Shown here: one piece after another, positions 16,203 through 24,950 of the stretch
Numbering within the stretch: the first letter of the stretch is position 1
Layout: every line of letters begins with the position of its first letter
From: Saprospiraceae bacterium
Lineage (GTDB): Bacteria; Bacteroidota; Bacteroidia; Chitinophagales; Saprospiraceae
Assembly (NCBI GenBank): GCA_027486765.1
Contig: JAIXOO010000026.1
Coordinates: forward strand, 1-64,000
Reading direction: 5' to 3'
DNA: 64,000 nt
Position numbers and translations under genes: made by a program
The notes under the pieces: model-generated
What the model was told of the DNA's origin: nothing
Seen by the model: the letters and a program-made list of their open reading frames with translations, nothing else
Database searches by the model: none

Positions 16203-18971
16203 ATGAAGCCAAATATGTCCAGACTTTTACTGTTGTTGTTGTTCTTTTTCCCATTGGTGGTGTTTGCCCAAACACCCGCCAAACGGATGTTGGAGCATGC
16301 CGACATCGCCAAATGGAAAAGCATTGAATCCTCCAAAATATCTGGAGATGGCCGTTGGGTCGGCTACGTGGTCAAACCGCTGGAAGGAGATGGCGAGCTG
16401 CGCCTGTACGATGGGCAAAGCGATAAAACGCTAAATGTGCCCCGGGCCGAAAACCTCAACTTCAGCCAGGACAGCCGGTACCTCGCCTTCATCATCAAGC
16501 CCTTTCGCGACAGCACCATGAACATGCGACGGCGCAAGGTCAAAAGAGACGATCTGCCCAAAGACACCCTCGGCGTTTACGACTTGCGCACGATGAAGCT
16601 GAGCAAATACGCCGGGGTGAAATCCTACCAAATGCCCGAAAAATGGTCGGGTTGGTTGGCTTATTTGCGCGAACCTGCGAAAGCTTTACCGAAAGACACC
16701 TCCAAATTTGTTTGGAAAAAGGAGAACGAAGAAAATGGCAGCCGACTGGTTTTACTCGAATTGAGTGCCAATCAAGAACGGCTGATTGGGTATGTCAAAT
16801 CCTACCAACTGGCACGCGACAAAGCGCGGGTTGCCTGGTATACCACTGGTGGCGACCCCGAGCAAAAGCCTGGTGTATACGTTTTTGATGGTGAAACCCG
16901 TCAAACCAAACACGTACTGGCTCAAAAAGGCAACGTCAAACAACTCACTTTTGACCGCCCCGGTACCCAATTGGCTTTTGTGGCGGATGTGGATACCACC
17001 AAGGCTCGGGTTCGCCCATTTGGTTTGTACCATTGGCAAAGCACGGCAGATAAAGCTCGTTTAGTCCTTGGTAAAGGCGCTAGTTTTTTACCCAAAGATT
17101 GGTTGCCCAGCGACAACGGAAACCTCTCCTTTGCCAAGGACGGCTCTAAGCTCTATTTTGGCATTGCCCCTCCACCCATCTTGATGGATACCATGCTGTT
17201 GGAGGAAGAAATTGTAAACCTTGAAGTCTGGTCTACCTCCGACGAGCGGATTTACCCCATGCAAAAAGTACAGTTAGAGCAGGACCGCCGGCGCTCCTAT
17301 ACCTGCGTCCTACACGTTGCTGATGGCAAACTGGTACAATTGGGCAGCCTGGATGTACCCGAAGTCCGCCTGAGCAATGAAGGTAATGGCAGTCAGGTGC
17401 TGGGTGTTTCCAACAAACCCTACCGCATCCAGATGACCTGGGACGCCGAACCCGTTAACGACATTTACCTGATTGATGTACAAAATGGTAAGAACGAAAA
17501 AATTGCTACGGCTGCACACGGTAATCCGAACCTTTCGCCCATGGGCAAGTACGCCTATTGGTACAGTTTGACCGATAGTGCCTGGATGGCCTGGAACATC
17601 GCTAAAAAGAGCCTGGTCAAATTGAGCAACAACGACAAGGTGAAATTTTACGATGAACTAGCCGATAGCCCGGAAAACCCTAACTCCTACGGTTTTGCAG
17701 GCTGGAGCAGTGAGGACGATTATTTCCTCGCCTACGACCGCTATGACATCTGGATGCTTGACCCCACTGGCCAACTCAAGCCGACCAACCTGACCAATAT
17801 GCGGGCGGAAAAAACGGAAGTACGCTACGTCCGTACCGATCCCGAAGAACGGTCGATTGAAGAGGTAAAACCATTACTGTTGCACCATACCAACGAGCTG
17901 ACCAAAGAAGAAGGTTACATGTGGTACGATATCCACAGCGGCAAAAAACGCCCGCTGCAAAAGGGTGCCTACACCTACTCTTCACAGGTACAAAAGGCCA
18001 AAAACGCCGATCGTTGGATCTTCACCCGTGAAAACTTCCAAACGTTCCCGGACATCGTTTATTCGACCGACCTGCAAAGTGTAAAAACCATCAGCCAGGC
18101 CAACCCGCAGCAAGCAGAGTTCTTCTGGGGTACTTCTGAGTTGACTGAATGGACGGCGATGGATGGCCAAAAGTTACAGGGTATTTTGATCAAACCCGCT
18201 GGTTTTGACCCGAAGAAAAAATACCCCATGATCACCTATTTCTACGAACGCATGACCGATCAGCTGCACCACCATTGGACGCCAGGCTACAACCGCAGCA
18301 TGCTCAACTTTGCTCAATTGGCCAGTCGCGGGTTTTTGGTTTTCATTCCGGATATTCCCTATCGCATTGGTTACCCAGGCGAAAGTGCACAGAATTCGAT
18401 CATCTCTGGTGTGACTGCATTGGTCGATAAGGGCTTCGTGGACAAAGACAATCTGGGTGTGCAGGGCCACAGTTGGGGTGGCTATCAAATTGCATATTTA
18501 GTAACCAAAACGAATATTTTCAAGTGCGCCGAATCGGGAGCACCGGTGGTGAACATGGTGTCAGCCTACGGCGGGATTCGTTGGGAAAGTGGCATGAGCC
18601 GCATGTTCCAATACGAGCACACTCAAAGCCGGATTGGTGGTACCCTCTGGGAAAAACCGCTGCGCTACATGGAAAACTCCCCCATCTTTTTCCTCGACAA
18701 GGTGAGCACTCCACTGCTGATTATGGCCAATGACAAAGATGGAGCAGTTCCCTGGTACCAGGGCATCGAATTTTACATGGGCCTACGCCGCCTGGGTAAA
18801 CCCGCCTGGATGCTGAACTACAACGAGGAAGGCCACGGCCTGGTCAAACTGCAAAACCGCAAGGATTTCCAATTGCGCATGTTGCAGTTTTTTGAGCACT
18901 ACTTGAAAGGTGCGCCGAAGCCGGTGTGGATGGAGAAGGGGGTTGCGGCGATTGAGCGCGGCGTGAAGTAA
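16203..18971 (+). CDS. S9 family prolyl oligopeptidase-like serine peptidase
   Basis: The track ORF starts inside the repeat at 15966. The ATG at 16203 begins the signal peptide MKPNMSRLLLLLLFFFPLVVFAQ, giving 922 residues. The N-terminal two thirds is a beta-propeller of the dipeptidyl-peptidase type (SGDGRWVGYVV, LNFSQDSRYLAFI, LSPMGKYAYWY). The C-terminal alpha/beta-hydrolase has the nucleophile Ser757 in GHSWGGYQ, an Asp in ANDKDGAVP (about 844-846) and His878 in NEEGHGL. It probably clears peptides in the periplasm. It is much larger than classical DPP-IV relatives, mainly in the propeller. The last codons lead straight into the heptamer repeat. Confidence 0.9.
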   Translation: MKPNMSRLLLLLLFFFPLVVFAQTPAKRMLEHADIAKWKSIESSKISGDGRWVGYVVKPLEGDGELRLYDGQSDKTLNVPRAENLNFSQDSRYLAFIIKPFRDSTMNMRRRKVKRDDLPKDTLGVYDLRTMKLSKYAGVKSYQMPEKWSGWLAYLREPAKALPKDTSKFVWKKENEENGSRLVLLELSANQERLIGYVKSYQLARDKARVAWYTTGGDPEQKPGVYVFDGETRQTKHVLAQKGNVKQLTFDRPGTQLAFVADVDTTKARVRPFGLYHWQSTADKARLVLGKGASFLPKDWLPSDNGNLSFAKDGSKLYFGIAPPPILMDTMLLEEEIVNLEVWSTSDERIYPMQKVQLEQDRRRSYTCVLHVADGKLVQLGSLDVPEVRLSNEGNGSQVLGVSNKPYRIQMTWDAEPVNDIYLIDVQNGKNEKIATAAHGNPNLSPMGKYAYWYSLTDSAWMAWNIAKKSLVKLSNNDKVKFYDELADSPENPNSYGFAGWSSEDDYFLAYDRYDIWMLDPTGQLKPTNLTNMRAEKTEVRYVRTDPEERSIEEVKPLLLHHTNELTKEEGYMWYDIHSGKKRPLQKGAYTYSSQVQKAKNADRWIFTRENFQTFPDIVYSTDLQSVKTISQANPQQAEFFWGTSELTEWTAMDGQKLQGILIKPAGFDPKKKYPMITYFYERMTDQLHHHWTPGYNRSMLNFAQLASRGFLVFIPDIPYRIGYPGESAQNSIISGVTALVDKGFVDKDNLGVQGHSWGGYQIAYLVTKTNIFKCAESGAPVVNMVSAYGGIRWESGMSRMFQYEHTQSRIGGTLWEKPLRYMENSPIFFLDKVSTPLLIMANDKDGAVPWYQGIEFYMGLRRLGKPAWMLNYNEEGHGLVKLQNRKDFQLRMLQFFEHYLKGAPKPVWMEKGVAAIERGVK

Positions 18972-19086
18972 GTGAAAAGTGAATAGTGAAAAGTGAAAAG
19001 CAGATACACCATTTGGATTTCACCGTTTGGTAAATTTTTTTCACTTTTCACTTTTCACTTTTCACTTTTCACTTTTCACTTACTTT
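18966..19086. repeat. Family D heptamer repeat, locus 1 (inverted arrays)
   Basis: The left arm has imperfect AGTGAAA units (18966-19000) and the right arm an array of TTTTCAC units (19037-19086), reverse complements of one another around a 36-nt spacer. The left arm begins at the S9 peptidase stop. The right arm encodes the last residues (VSEK) and the TGA stop of the convergent oxidoreductase. Confidence 0.9.
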
Positions 19087-20079
19087 CAACACCAATTTCC
19101 CCATTTTCTCCCCAGTAAACAACCTCAAGAAAGTCTCATAAAAGTTCTCAATCCCCTCGTAAACATCCTCGCGGGTTTTGAGCTTGCCTTCCTGAATCCA
19201 TCCGGCCATTTCGCGGGCGGCAGTTCCGTAATCTTTGGCGTAATCAAAAACCACCATACCTTCCATCCGTGCCCGATTGACGAGCAGCGACAGGTAATTG
19301 CTGGGCCCAACTACGGGTGTGGTATTGTTGTATTGGGAAATCGCACCACAAATCACCACCCGGGCTTTGAAGCGTAGCCGAGTTAGTGCGATGTCGAGGA
19401 TTTCGCCACCGACATTGTCAAAATAAACGTCTATACCTTCCGGGCATTCCCGTTTCAGCCCTGCCCTTACATCTTCGTTTTTATAGTCGATGGCCCCGTC
19501 AAAGCCCAGCTCGTCCAAAATGTAGCGGATGTTTTGTGGGCCACCCGCAATGCCGACCACTTTACAACCTTTGATTTTGGCGATTTGCCCCACCACACTG
19601 CCTACAGCACCTGCTGCACCGGACACCAGCACCACATCACCCGCCTTGGCCTGACCCACGTCCAGCAAACCATGATAAGCCGTTTGACCAGGCATCCCAA
19701 GCGTGCCAATGTAGGTAGGTAACGACGCCAGGGTAGGGTCTACTTTGAACCAACCTTTCCCTTCCGTAATGACATACTGCTGTACGCCACCATTGCCCGA
19801 TACGTAATCGCCTACGGCTAAGGTGGGATGTTGATTGACAGCAATCACCTGGCCTACTGAGCCTGCGCGCATCACCTCGCCGATGCCTACGGGCGGAATG
19901 TAAGACTTGCTATCATTGAGCCAACCCCGCATGGCAGGGTCGAGTGAGATGTAATGCTGCTGAATGAGAACTTGACCTTCGGTAAGTTCAGGTACAGGCT
20001 GTGCCTCCAATTTCCAGGTATCAGCTTTGGGTAATCCAACTGGTCGTTTAACCAGGATGAGTTGTTTGTTTGTCATCAT
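19069..20079 (-). CDS. NADP-dependent medium-chain reductase, CurA/leukotriene B4 dehydrogenase-like
   Basis: 336 residues. A zinc-independent MDR enzyme of the prostaglandin reductase/curcumin reductase group, which reduces conjugated enone or enal double bonds with NADPH in the cytosol. The family text is clear: LDPAMRGWLND near residue 50, GTLGMPGQTAYHGLLDVG, the nucleotide-binding AAGAVGSVVGQIAKIKGCKVVG, and DVYFDNVGGEILD. There are no structural zinc cysteines, as expected. The C-terminal VSEK and the stop codon are part of a heptamer repeat. A second ATG directly follows the first; either may be used. It is divergent from the OmpA gene. Confidence 0.9.
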   Translation of the reverse strand: MMTNKQLILVKRPVGLPKADTWKLEAQPVPELTEGQVLIQQHYISLDPAMRGWLNDSKSYIPPVGIGEVMRAGSVGQVIAVNQHPTLAVGDYVSGNGGVQQYVITEGKGWFKVDPTLASLPTYIGTLGMPGQTAYHGLLDVGQAKAGDVVLVSGAAGAVGSVVGQIAKIKGCKVVGIAGGPQNIRYILDELGFDGAIDYKNEDVRAGLKRECPEGIDVYFDNVGGEILDIALTRLRFKARVVICGAISQYNNTTPVVGPSNYLSLLVNRARMEGMVVFDYAKDYGTAAREMAGWIQEGKLKTREDVYEGIENFYETFLRLFTGEKMGKLVLKVSEK

Positions 20080-20314
20080 GCCTTAGGTTTTGTAGCAACT
20101 GGCTGCTACATGGAAAAAACCTTTTCCACTTCGAAAGTTAGCTAAATTTAAATGAATGTAAAGATTGATCTGCTTATTCTGCCAGTAATGAAGGTATGAT
20201 ATAGTGACTACGTCTCAAACAGTGCGTCTCTAGAACGTATTTTTTCAAAAGAGCTTTGTAGCCAATCTACATATTCCCTCTAATCATTTCTAGGACTTTT
20301 TAATCTTTCAATCC

Positions 20315-21955
20315 ATGAGAAAAACTACACTTGTAGGTCTTTTATGGGCACTACCGTTTATGGTGATGGCCCAACAACCCAAAAATGTTCCCTCCCTGGC
20401 TAAAGAAACCTGGAACGCTGGTTTGTTTTTGGGGTATTCCAATGTTTTGGGCGATTTGGTTGTGCCCAAATTTACGTTCAACAACCCGAACTTTGCCTAT
20501 GGTTTTTTTGTAAGTCAAGATTTGACCAATCGGCTTGCCTGGAGAGCAAATTTTTATTCCGGACGCTTGAATGCATCTGATGCAGATTACGATGAAAACC
20601 GAGTGCGAAATACTGATTTCTCTACAGCCCTGATTGAGCTGGGATTTAATGGAGAATATAGCCTGATTAAAAAAACACCTGCGCCTGCTTATGGTGCACC
20701 CTTTAAACTTCGACTGGTTCCATACCTGACGAGTGGTTTGGGGCTTGGGTTCATCAACCCTTCGGTTTCTTATGGTGGAGTACTGAAAACTGAAGAAGCA
20801 CAGGACAAGGCAGCTAATAAACCAAAAACAAACCTGGTGATCCCCATTGGAATTGGAGTAAAAGCTGACTTGAACAGGAATATTTATCTGGGACTTGAAT
20901 TTGGTTATCGCCTTACTTTTACGGATTACATTGATGGTGTAAAGGTGTCTGGCGATCCGAAAGATAAAGATGCATACAATATTGGTGGCCTTTCCCTGGG
21001 TTTCCATTTGAGTGAAAAAGATACTGACCGGGATGGGGTAGTGGATACGGAAGACAAATGCCCTACTATTGCGGGAACGGCTGCTTTGCAGGGGTGCCCC
21101 GATGCGGATGATGATGGGGTGGCGGATAAAGCCGATAAATGCCCCGATGTCGCGGGGTTGAAACACTTGGGGGGCTGTCCTGATCAAGACGGCGATGGCA
21201 TTGCCGATGCGGAGGATACCTGCCCAGATGTAGCTGGGTCAGTCCGTTTTTCCGGTTGCCCGGATACCGACGGCGATGGGATTCCTGACAAAGAAGACAA
21301 ATGCCCAACTGTGGCTGGAATAAGTGCCCAACAAGGCTGTCCAGACAATGACGGCGATGGTGTGACCAATGATCAGGACCAGTGCCCTGATCAGGCTGGC
21401 CCTGCGAGTATGAATGGCTGCCCCGACCAGGATAAAGACGGTGTTGCAGACAAGGACGATGAATGCCCGACTGTTGCTGGCTGGAAACAATTCAATGGTT
21501 GTCCAGATTCTGACAACGATGGAATTGAAGACCGCAAAGATAAATGCCCAAACACCTTTGGTTTGCAGTCAAACAATGGTTGCCCAGAAATTAAGGCAGA
21601 AGATAAAGCTGTATTGGCTTTTGCTATGAGCAACGTCAATTTCGAAACCAACAGTGCTAAGCTACTACCTTCTTCATTGGAGGTTTTGGACAAAGTGGCG
21701 GAAGTAATGCGGCGTTATCCAGAATTTAAATTAATGATTGAAGGCCATACTGATGATGTTGGGGATGCGGCTGCAAACCAACGTTTGTCTGAAAACCGGG
21801 TGCAAACTTGTGCACTGTACCTTCAAAGCAAAGGCATCAACGCAGCGAATCTGCGTACTCAAGGATTTGGAGAAAGCAAACCGATTGCCGACAACCGCAC
21901 TCTTGCAGGACGGAAACAAAACCGTAGAGTTGAGTTTCGGGTGGAGCAACAGTAA
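20315..21955 (+). CDS. OmpA family protein with thrombospondin type 3 repeats
   Basis: 546 residues with a signal peptide ending in MVMAQ. Residues about 25-230 form an N-terminal barrel (WNAGLFLGYSNVLGD..., GLEFGYRLTFTDYIDG). Residues about 235-430 contain seven calcium-binding type 3 repeats of the pattern D.DGD...D..D.CP..AG. Residues about 440-546 are an OmpA peptidoglycan-binding domain (VNFETNSAKLLPSSLEVLDKV, IEGHTDDVG, LSENRVQTCALYL, GFGESKPIADN, GRKQNRRVEFRV) with the Asp and Arg that hold diaminopimelate. It ties the outer membrane to the wall. Monocistronic; the following gap holds a family C repeat. Confidence 0.93.
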   Translation: MRKTTLVGLLWALPFMVMAQQPKNVPSLAKETWNAGLFLGYSNVLGDLVVPKFTFNNPNFAYGFFVSQDLTNRLAWRANFYSGRLNASDADYDENRVRNTDFSTALIELGFNGEYSLIKKTPAPAYGAPFKLRLVPYLTSGLGLGFINPSVSYGGVLKTEEAQDKAANKPKTNLVIPIGIGVKADLNRNIYLGLEFGYRLTFTDYIDGVKVSGDPKDKDAYNIGGLSLGFHLSEKDTDRDGVVDTEDKCPTIAGTAALQGCPDADDDGVADKADKCPDVAGLKHLGGCPDQDGDGIADAEDTCPDVAGSVRFSGCPDTDGDGIPDKEDKCPTVAGISAQQGCPDNDGDGVTNDQDQCPDQAGPASMNGCPDQDKDGVADKDDECPTVAGWKQFNGCPDSDNDGIEDRKDKCPNTFGLQSNNGCPEIKAEDKAVLAFAMSNVNFETNSAKLLPSSLEVLDKVAEVMRRYPEFKLMIEGHTDDVGDAAANQRLSENRVQTCALYLQSKGINAANLRTQGFGESKPIADNRTLAGRKQNRRVEFRVEQQ

Positions 21956-22030
21956 TGGATAAGCTAGGATGAGAATGTAATTGTAGCTATGCCTTTGGCG
22001 CGTTCGGCACTACCGAGCTTAATACCTGCA

Positions 22031-22147
22031 CTTCTGAGGTGGCCCCTAAGGTAAACTAAAGTGTCTAAGGTGGTGAAAAAGAAAAAAGCCCTGCGCAGCA
22101 AGGCGGCCTCTCACCACCTTAGACACCGTAGGGGCGACCTCAGAATT
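22031..22147. repeat. Family C palindromic repeat, copy 2
   Basis: CTTCTGAGGTGGCCCCTAAG... is mirrored by ...GTAGGGGCGACCTCAGAATT. The inner stem is GTGTCTAAGGTGGTGA paired with TCACCACCTTAGACAC. The loop contains GCCCTGCGCAGCAAGGC, matching the loop hairpin of copy 3. Confidence 0.88.
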
Positions 22148-22302
22148 ATGTGCCATCATCGACTACCCCATTCCCATAATCCAAAAGAAACTTTTTATCC
22201 AGCGGATGCCCCGATTGTTTCAGGGGCAGGGTAAACTGTTCGCCTACATTACGACCTTTGGAGGCTGAAACATCTACGATGTAGACTAAATTACTCGCCA
22301 GA
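22146..22302 (-). pseudogene. orphan reading frame, possible C-terminal gene remnant
   Basis: On the minus strand an open frame of about 51 codons without a start runs from the last bases of the DsbA-like gene to a TAA at 22146. It reads NLVYIVDVSASKGRNVGEQF and continues with LPLKQSGHPLDKKFLLDYGN, protein-like in composition. It is in a different frame from the DsbA-like gene, whose own end (GNLWRVI) looks natural. It abuts the family C repeat. Perhaps it is the tail of a gene whose front was deleted. Its family is not recognised. Confidence 0.3.
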
Positions 22303-23170
22303 GGTTGCCGGTTTTGCTGGATAATTTTTGAAGTTTGCCTTGCAAAAAAGTGTTTTCCAATTCCAGCTCTGCAGCCTGAAAATCACGCTCGGTCAGGAGG
22401 GCAAACTCCTTGGTGGTCAAACTGGGATAGTGCTGAAAAACCTCCCTTGGATCAATCGACTTTTTGCTAGCTTGAGGGTGAAGTTTGAGCAAAGTTTGTT
22501 CAAATAAATCATAAGGCCGAAACCCATAAACCGTCAAACGATTGAGTTCTGCATCCGTAAAAAAGAAGGTAGGAAAACCCCTGACCCCCATTTGGCGGGC
22601 AAAAGTCAAATCGGCCTGAAAAAGATCCTGCGCTCTGCCTTCGTAATCGTTTTTGAACTGGTCCAGATCCAGACCGGTTTCCAGGGCTGCTTGTGCCAAA
22701 TGTTCCCAGCGGGTGATGTTCTTTTTTTCCAAAAACACTTTTTCACGAATGTTGCGCAGGAAGTTTAAAGCCAGGGCTTCGCCTTGCAGTTGAGCCGCTT
22801 TAAAAGCTATCGAAGGCGGGTAAGAAGAGGGTAGGGGGTCTTCCAGCCAAACATCACCATCAATGGGCATCTCATAATGCGCACTCACCTCGTCCCAATG
22901 CGGCGCTACATCACTGGCCTTACTGATACCCCCGCTGTTGTATATCTCCCAGGAGGGCAACAAACCGCCCATAAAATACTCAATGTCGAAATAATCACCG
23001 TATTCCAGTCTGAGTTTGCGCAGTTGGGGTTCAACGCACCAGCAGGTGGAGCAAATGGGGTCGGTAAAGTAGGTGATGCGGATGGGTTTAACTACTTTTG
23101 CAGGGATTTCACAAACCCCTGTTTCCGGGTCGCACAGCATGGCATTTGTTTTAATGGTTTCGATGGCCAT
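22286..23170 (-). CDS. DsbA-family protein, YjbH/SpxH or FrnE-like
   Basis: 294 residues of thioredoxin/DsbA fold with the helical insertion typical of the FrnE and YjbH groups. The redox motif is TDPICSTCWC (Cys40-x-x-Cys43) and the cis-Pro loop is MGVRGFPTFFFTD. A second pair of cysteines (Cys13, Cys20) lies in an N-terminal extension, CDPETGVC. There is no signal peptide, so it is cytosolic. In Firmicutes YjbH/SpxH delivers Spx to ClpXP; in other phyla the family handles redox-active substrates. The divergent HxlR regulator 62 bp away suggests redox- or electrophile-responsive control. Confidence 0.85.
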   Translation of the reverse strand: MAIETIKTNAMLCDPETGVCEIPAKVVKPIRITYFTDPICSTCWCVEPQLRKLRLEYGDYFDIEYFMGGLLPSWEIYNSGGISKASDVAPHWDEVSAHYEMPIDGDVWLEDPLPSSYPPSIAFKAAQLQGEALALNFLRNIREKVFLEKKNITRWEHLAQAALETGLDLDQFKNDYEGRAQDLFQADLTFARQMGVRGFPTFFFTDAELNRLTVYGFRPYDLFEQTLLKLHPQASKKSIDPREVFQHYPSLTTKEFALLTERDFQAAELELENTFLQGKLQKLSSKTGNLWRVI

Positions 23171-23182
23171 CGTAGAATAACT

Positions 23183-23212
23183 TTTTGCAAAGGTCGGTTG
23201 TTAAGTTTTGCA
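23183..23212. promoter_or_regulatory. direct repeat between divergent DsbA-like and HxlR genes
   Basis: TTTTGCA occurs twice, 23 bp apart centre to centre, within the short intergenic region. The second copy follows TAAG, giving a near match to a Bacteroidota -7 element for the HxlR gene. It may be an HxlR operator; the spacing of about two helical turns fits a dimer. Inference only. Confidence 0.3.
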
Positions 23213-23232
23213 TCACAAGAAGTCAAAAAAAT

Positions 23233-23550
23233 ATGACTACCCAAAATCAAGAGAATAGTGAAGAAGCCTGTCCCGCCGAAGGACTACTCAAACTTTTGGC
23301 GGGCAAATGGAAAGCGCAGATTTTTCGTCTTGCCTTAGAGCATCCCTTGCGCTTCAATGCCTTACTGCGGCAACTGCCAGAAGCGAACAAACAGTCTATT
23401 GCCCTAGCACTAAAGGAGTTGGAAGAAGCGGAATTGTTGGTCAAAACCACGATCAAGCAAAAACCATTACACATCGAATATTCCCTGTCTGAAAAGGGAC
23501 TGGCATTGGTACCGATATTCAGAAACCTGGAACAGTTGGCCAATATTTAA
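23233..23550 (+). CDS. HxlR family transcriptional regulator
   Basis: The track ORF begins at 23185 inside the intergenic region. The ATG at 23233 gives 105 residues, the usual HxlR length. It is a winged-helix DNA-binding domain with the conserved Cys (EEACPAEG), LLKLLAGKWKAQIFRLAL, LRFNALLRQLPEANKQSIALALKELEEAELL and HIEYSLSEKG. Members often sense aldehydes, quinones or oxidants through that N-terminal cysteine and repress an adjacent divergent gene. The divergent partner here is the DsbA-like protein. Its stop codon overlaps the stop of the convergent membrane protein gene by three bases. Confidence 0.9.
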   Translation: MTTQNQENSEEACPAEGLLKLLAGKWKAQIFRLALEHPLRFNALLRQLPEANKQSIALALKELEEAELLVKTTIKQKPLHIEYSLSEKGLALVPIFRNLEQLANI

Positions 23551-24944
23551 ATTTTTTCAATCAAAATATCCAGCTTAATCCCTGCTGGGCTGAGTTTGGC
23601 TTTCGTCTCCGTAATGGCATTGAGTGCCTCCTGCCGACTCGGGTACAAATCTTCCAAAAACAAGATGTAATGTTTGCCTTTTGGAAAAAAACAAGGCCCC
23701 CAAATGCCATTGACGGGCACGCCCAATTTTCGAAAACGCCCAATGGCCCGTTTGAGTAAATCGCTGTCGTAAAACACACCCATGCGCACCATAAAACGTT
23801 GATCACCGACGCTGTGCAAACGGCTGCATGGATAGTGTACAAAACCTTTCGGCGTGTACACGACAATTTTTTCACGGGTGTTTTTCGCCTCTTCTGGTGT
23901 CAAAATCGACTCTGGGCGGTAGATGTATGGAAAGGTGTTTTTTATAAAAGGCTTGATGTCTGCTGAGTCCAATACAATGTCCTGGATCAAATTTTCATTG
24001 CCGTACAAGCGCTGCATGTAGGTGGTCATTTGTTGCTCGTAAGTGGCTTCATCGACATACCGGATGGGCTTCTTTTTGAATTCACGCGCCAAAACCAGGG
24101 TCATGGCGCCGATGCAGGCCAGAATAAGCCCCATTTGTTTGTACACCGGGCGCTCAAAACGCAGCAAATTGTTGAGGTTTTGGCGCAGTGGCAATTTGTT
24201 GAGCCAGTCCACAAACTGAGCCCACCAATCGCGGCTACTGATGTTCCTCTGTACAAATTGGGTGAAATCATTTTTGGTAAAAAACTGCACCACTCGCCGT
24301 TTGAGTTGGAATTCAGGATCATCAATCGAAGGGGCCATGTGTAGTTTTACCGCAAGGTCTTCACCCACTTCGACCATCCCAAAACCATTGTGGATACACT
24401 GTCGCCGCAATTCTTTGTAATAGGGATCTTCATAGCCCGAAAACACATCGTGGGCATAAGCCACCCACTGGTCATCGGCAAAATATTGGTTGAATTGCAC
24501 AATGGCGTAGATGTAGCGGTAACGTGGTAGTGCGCGCAATAGGTAATACCAGATGAACCCAAAGGAAAAAATCAAAACTTGTAGGAGTAGTACACCTCCC
24601 CAAAAGTAGTGCGGCAACAAAGCCAGCCATTTTTGGACATGGGCCAGAATAAACAACAAAGCGACCGTCAGGTAGGCCATCGCCGCAGCATCCCAATAAA
24701 TCAACTGTTTGAGAATGGTAAAACGCAGTTCATCGCGCCGATGGTAATCCGTAGCTTCGAAAGTGATGATAAAATTACGGCCATCTTCCTCTTTAAAAGC
24801 CAAAAATCCATCGGCCACAATCCCCCCAACTCCGCGCAAGTCTGAACTGACTTCAATATCACTAGCCCGCGGGCGACTCTTGTAATATCCCCGCAAAAAC
24901 TTCAGTACCTCCTTCTTGATTTCGTCCTCAGTTACCTGATTCAT
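23547..24944 (-). CDS. membrane protein of unknown function with SPOR-like C-terminus
   Basis: 465 residues, family not recognised. The first 75 residues (GGIVADGFLAF...FIITFEATDYHRRDELR) recall the D...ExT/K strand pair of restriction-endonuclease-like folds, but with Thr in place of the usual Lys. Then come two membrane helices (about 85-140) and a third (about 275-292). The last 75 residues (RFMVRMGVFYDSDLLKRAIGRFRKLG...YPSRQEALNAI) look like a SPOR-type peptidoglycan-binding domain. On the minus strand it follows the rlmH-rhomboid-ydcF group, separated from ydcF by a heptamer repeat, and could be the last gene of that unit. The SPOR and nuclease-like calls are inference. Confidence 0.6.
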   Translation of the reverse strand: MNQVTEDEIKKEVLKFLRGYYKSRPRASDIEVSSDLRGVGGIVADGFLAFKEEDGRNFIITFEATDYHRRDELRFTILKQLIYWDAAAMAYLTVALLFILAHVQKWLALLPHYFWGGVLLLQVLIFSFGFIWYYLLRALPRYRYIYAIVQFNQYFADDQWVAYAHDVFSGYEDPYYKELRRQCIHNGFGMVEVGEDLAVKLHMAPSIDDPEFQLKRRVVQFFTKNDFTQFVQRNISSRDWWAQFVDWLNKLPLRQNLNNLLRFERPVYKQMGLILACIGAMTLVLAREFKKKPIRYVDEATYEQQMTTYMQRLYGNENLIQDIVLDSADIKPFIKNTFPYIYRPESILTPEEAKNTREKIVVYTPKGFVHYPCSRLHSVGDQRFMVRMGVFYDSDLLKRAIGRFRKLGVPVNGIWGPCFFPKGKHYILFLEDLYPSRQEALNAITETKAKLSPAGIKLDILIEKI

Positions 24945-24950
24945 CTCCTG

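Noticed and set aside
18966-19086. CRISPR array
   Set aside because: The repeat unit is 7 bp and contiguous, with no spacers and no cas genes.
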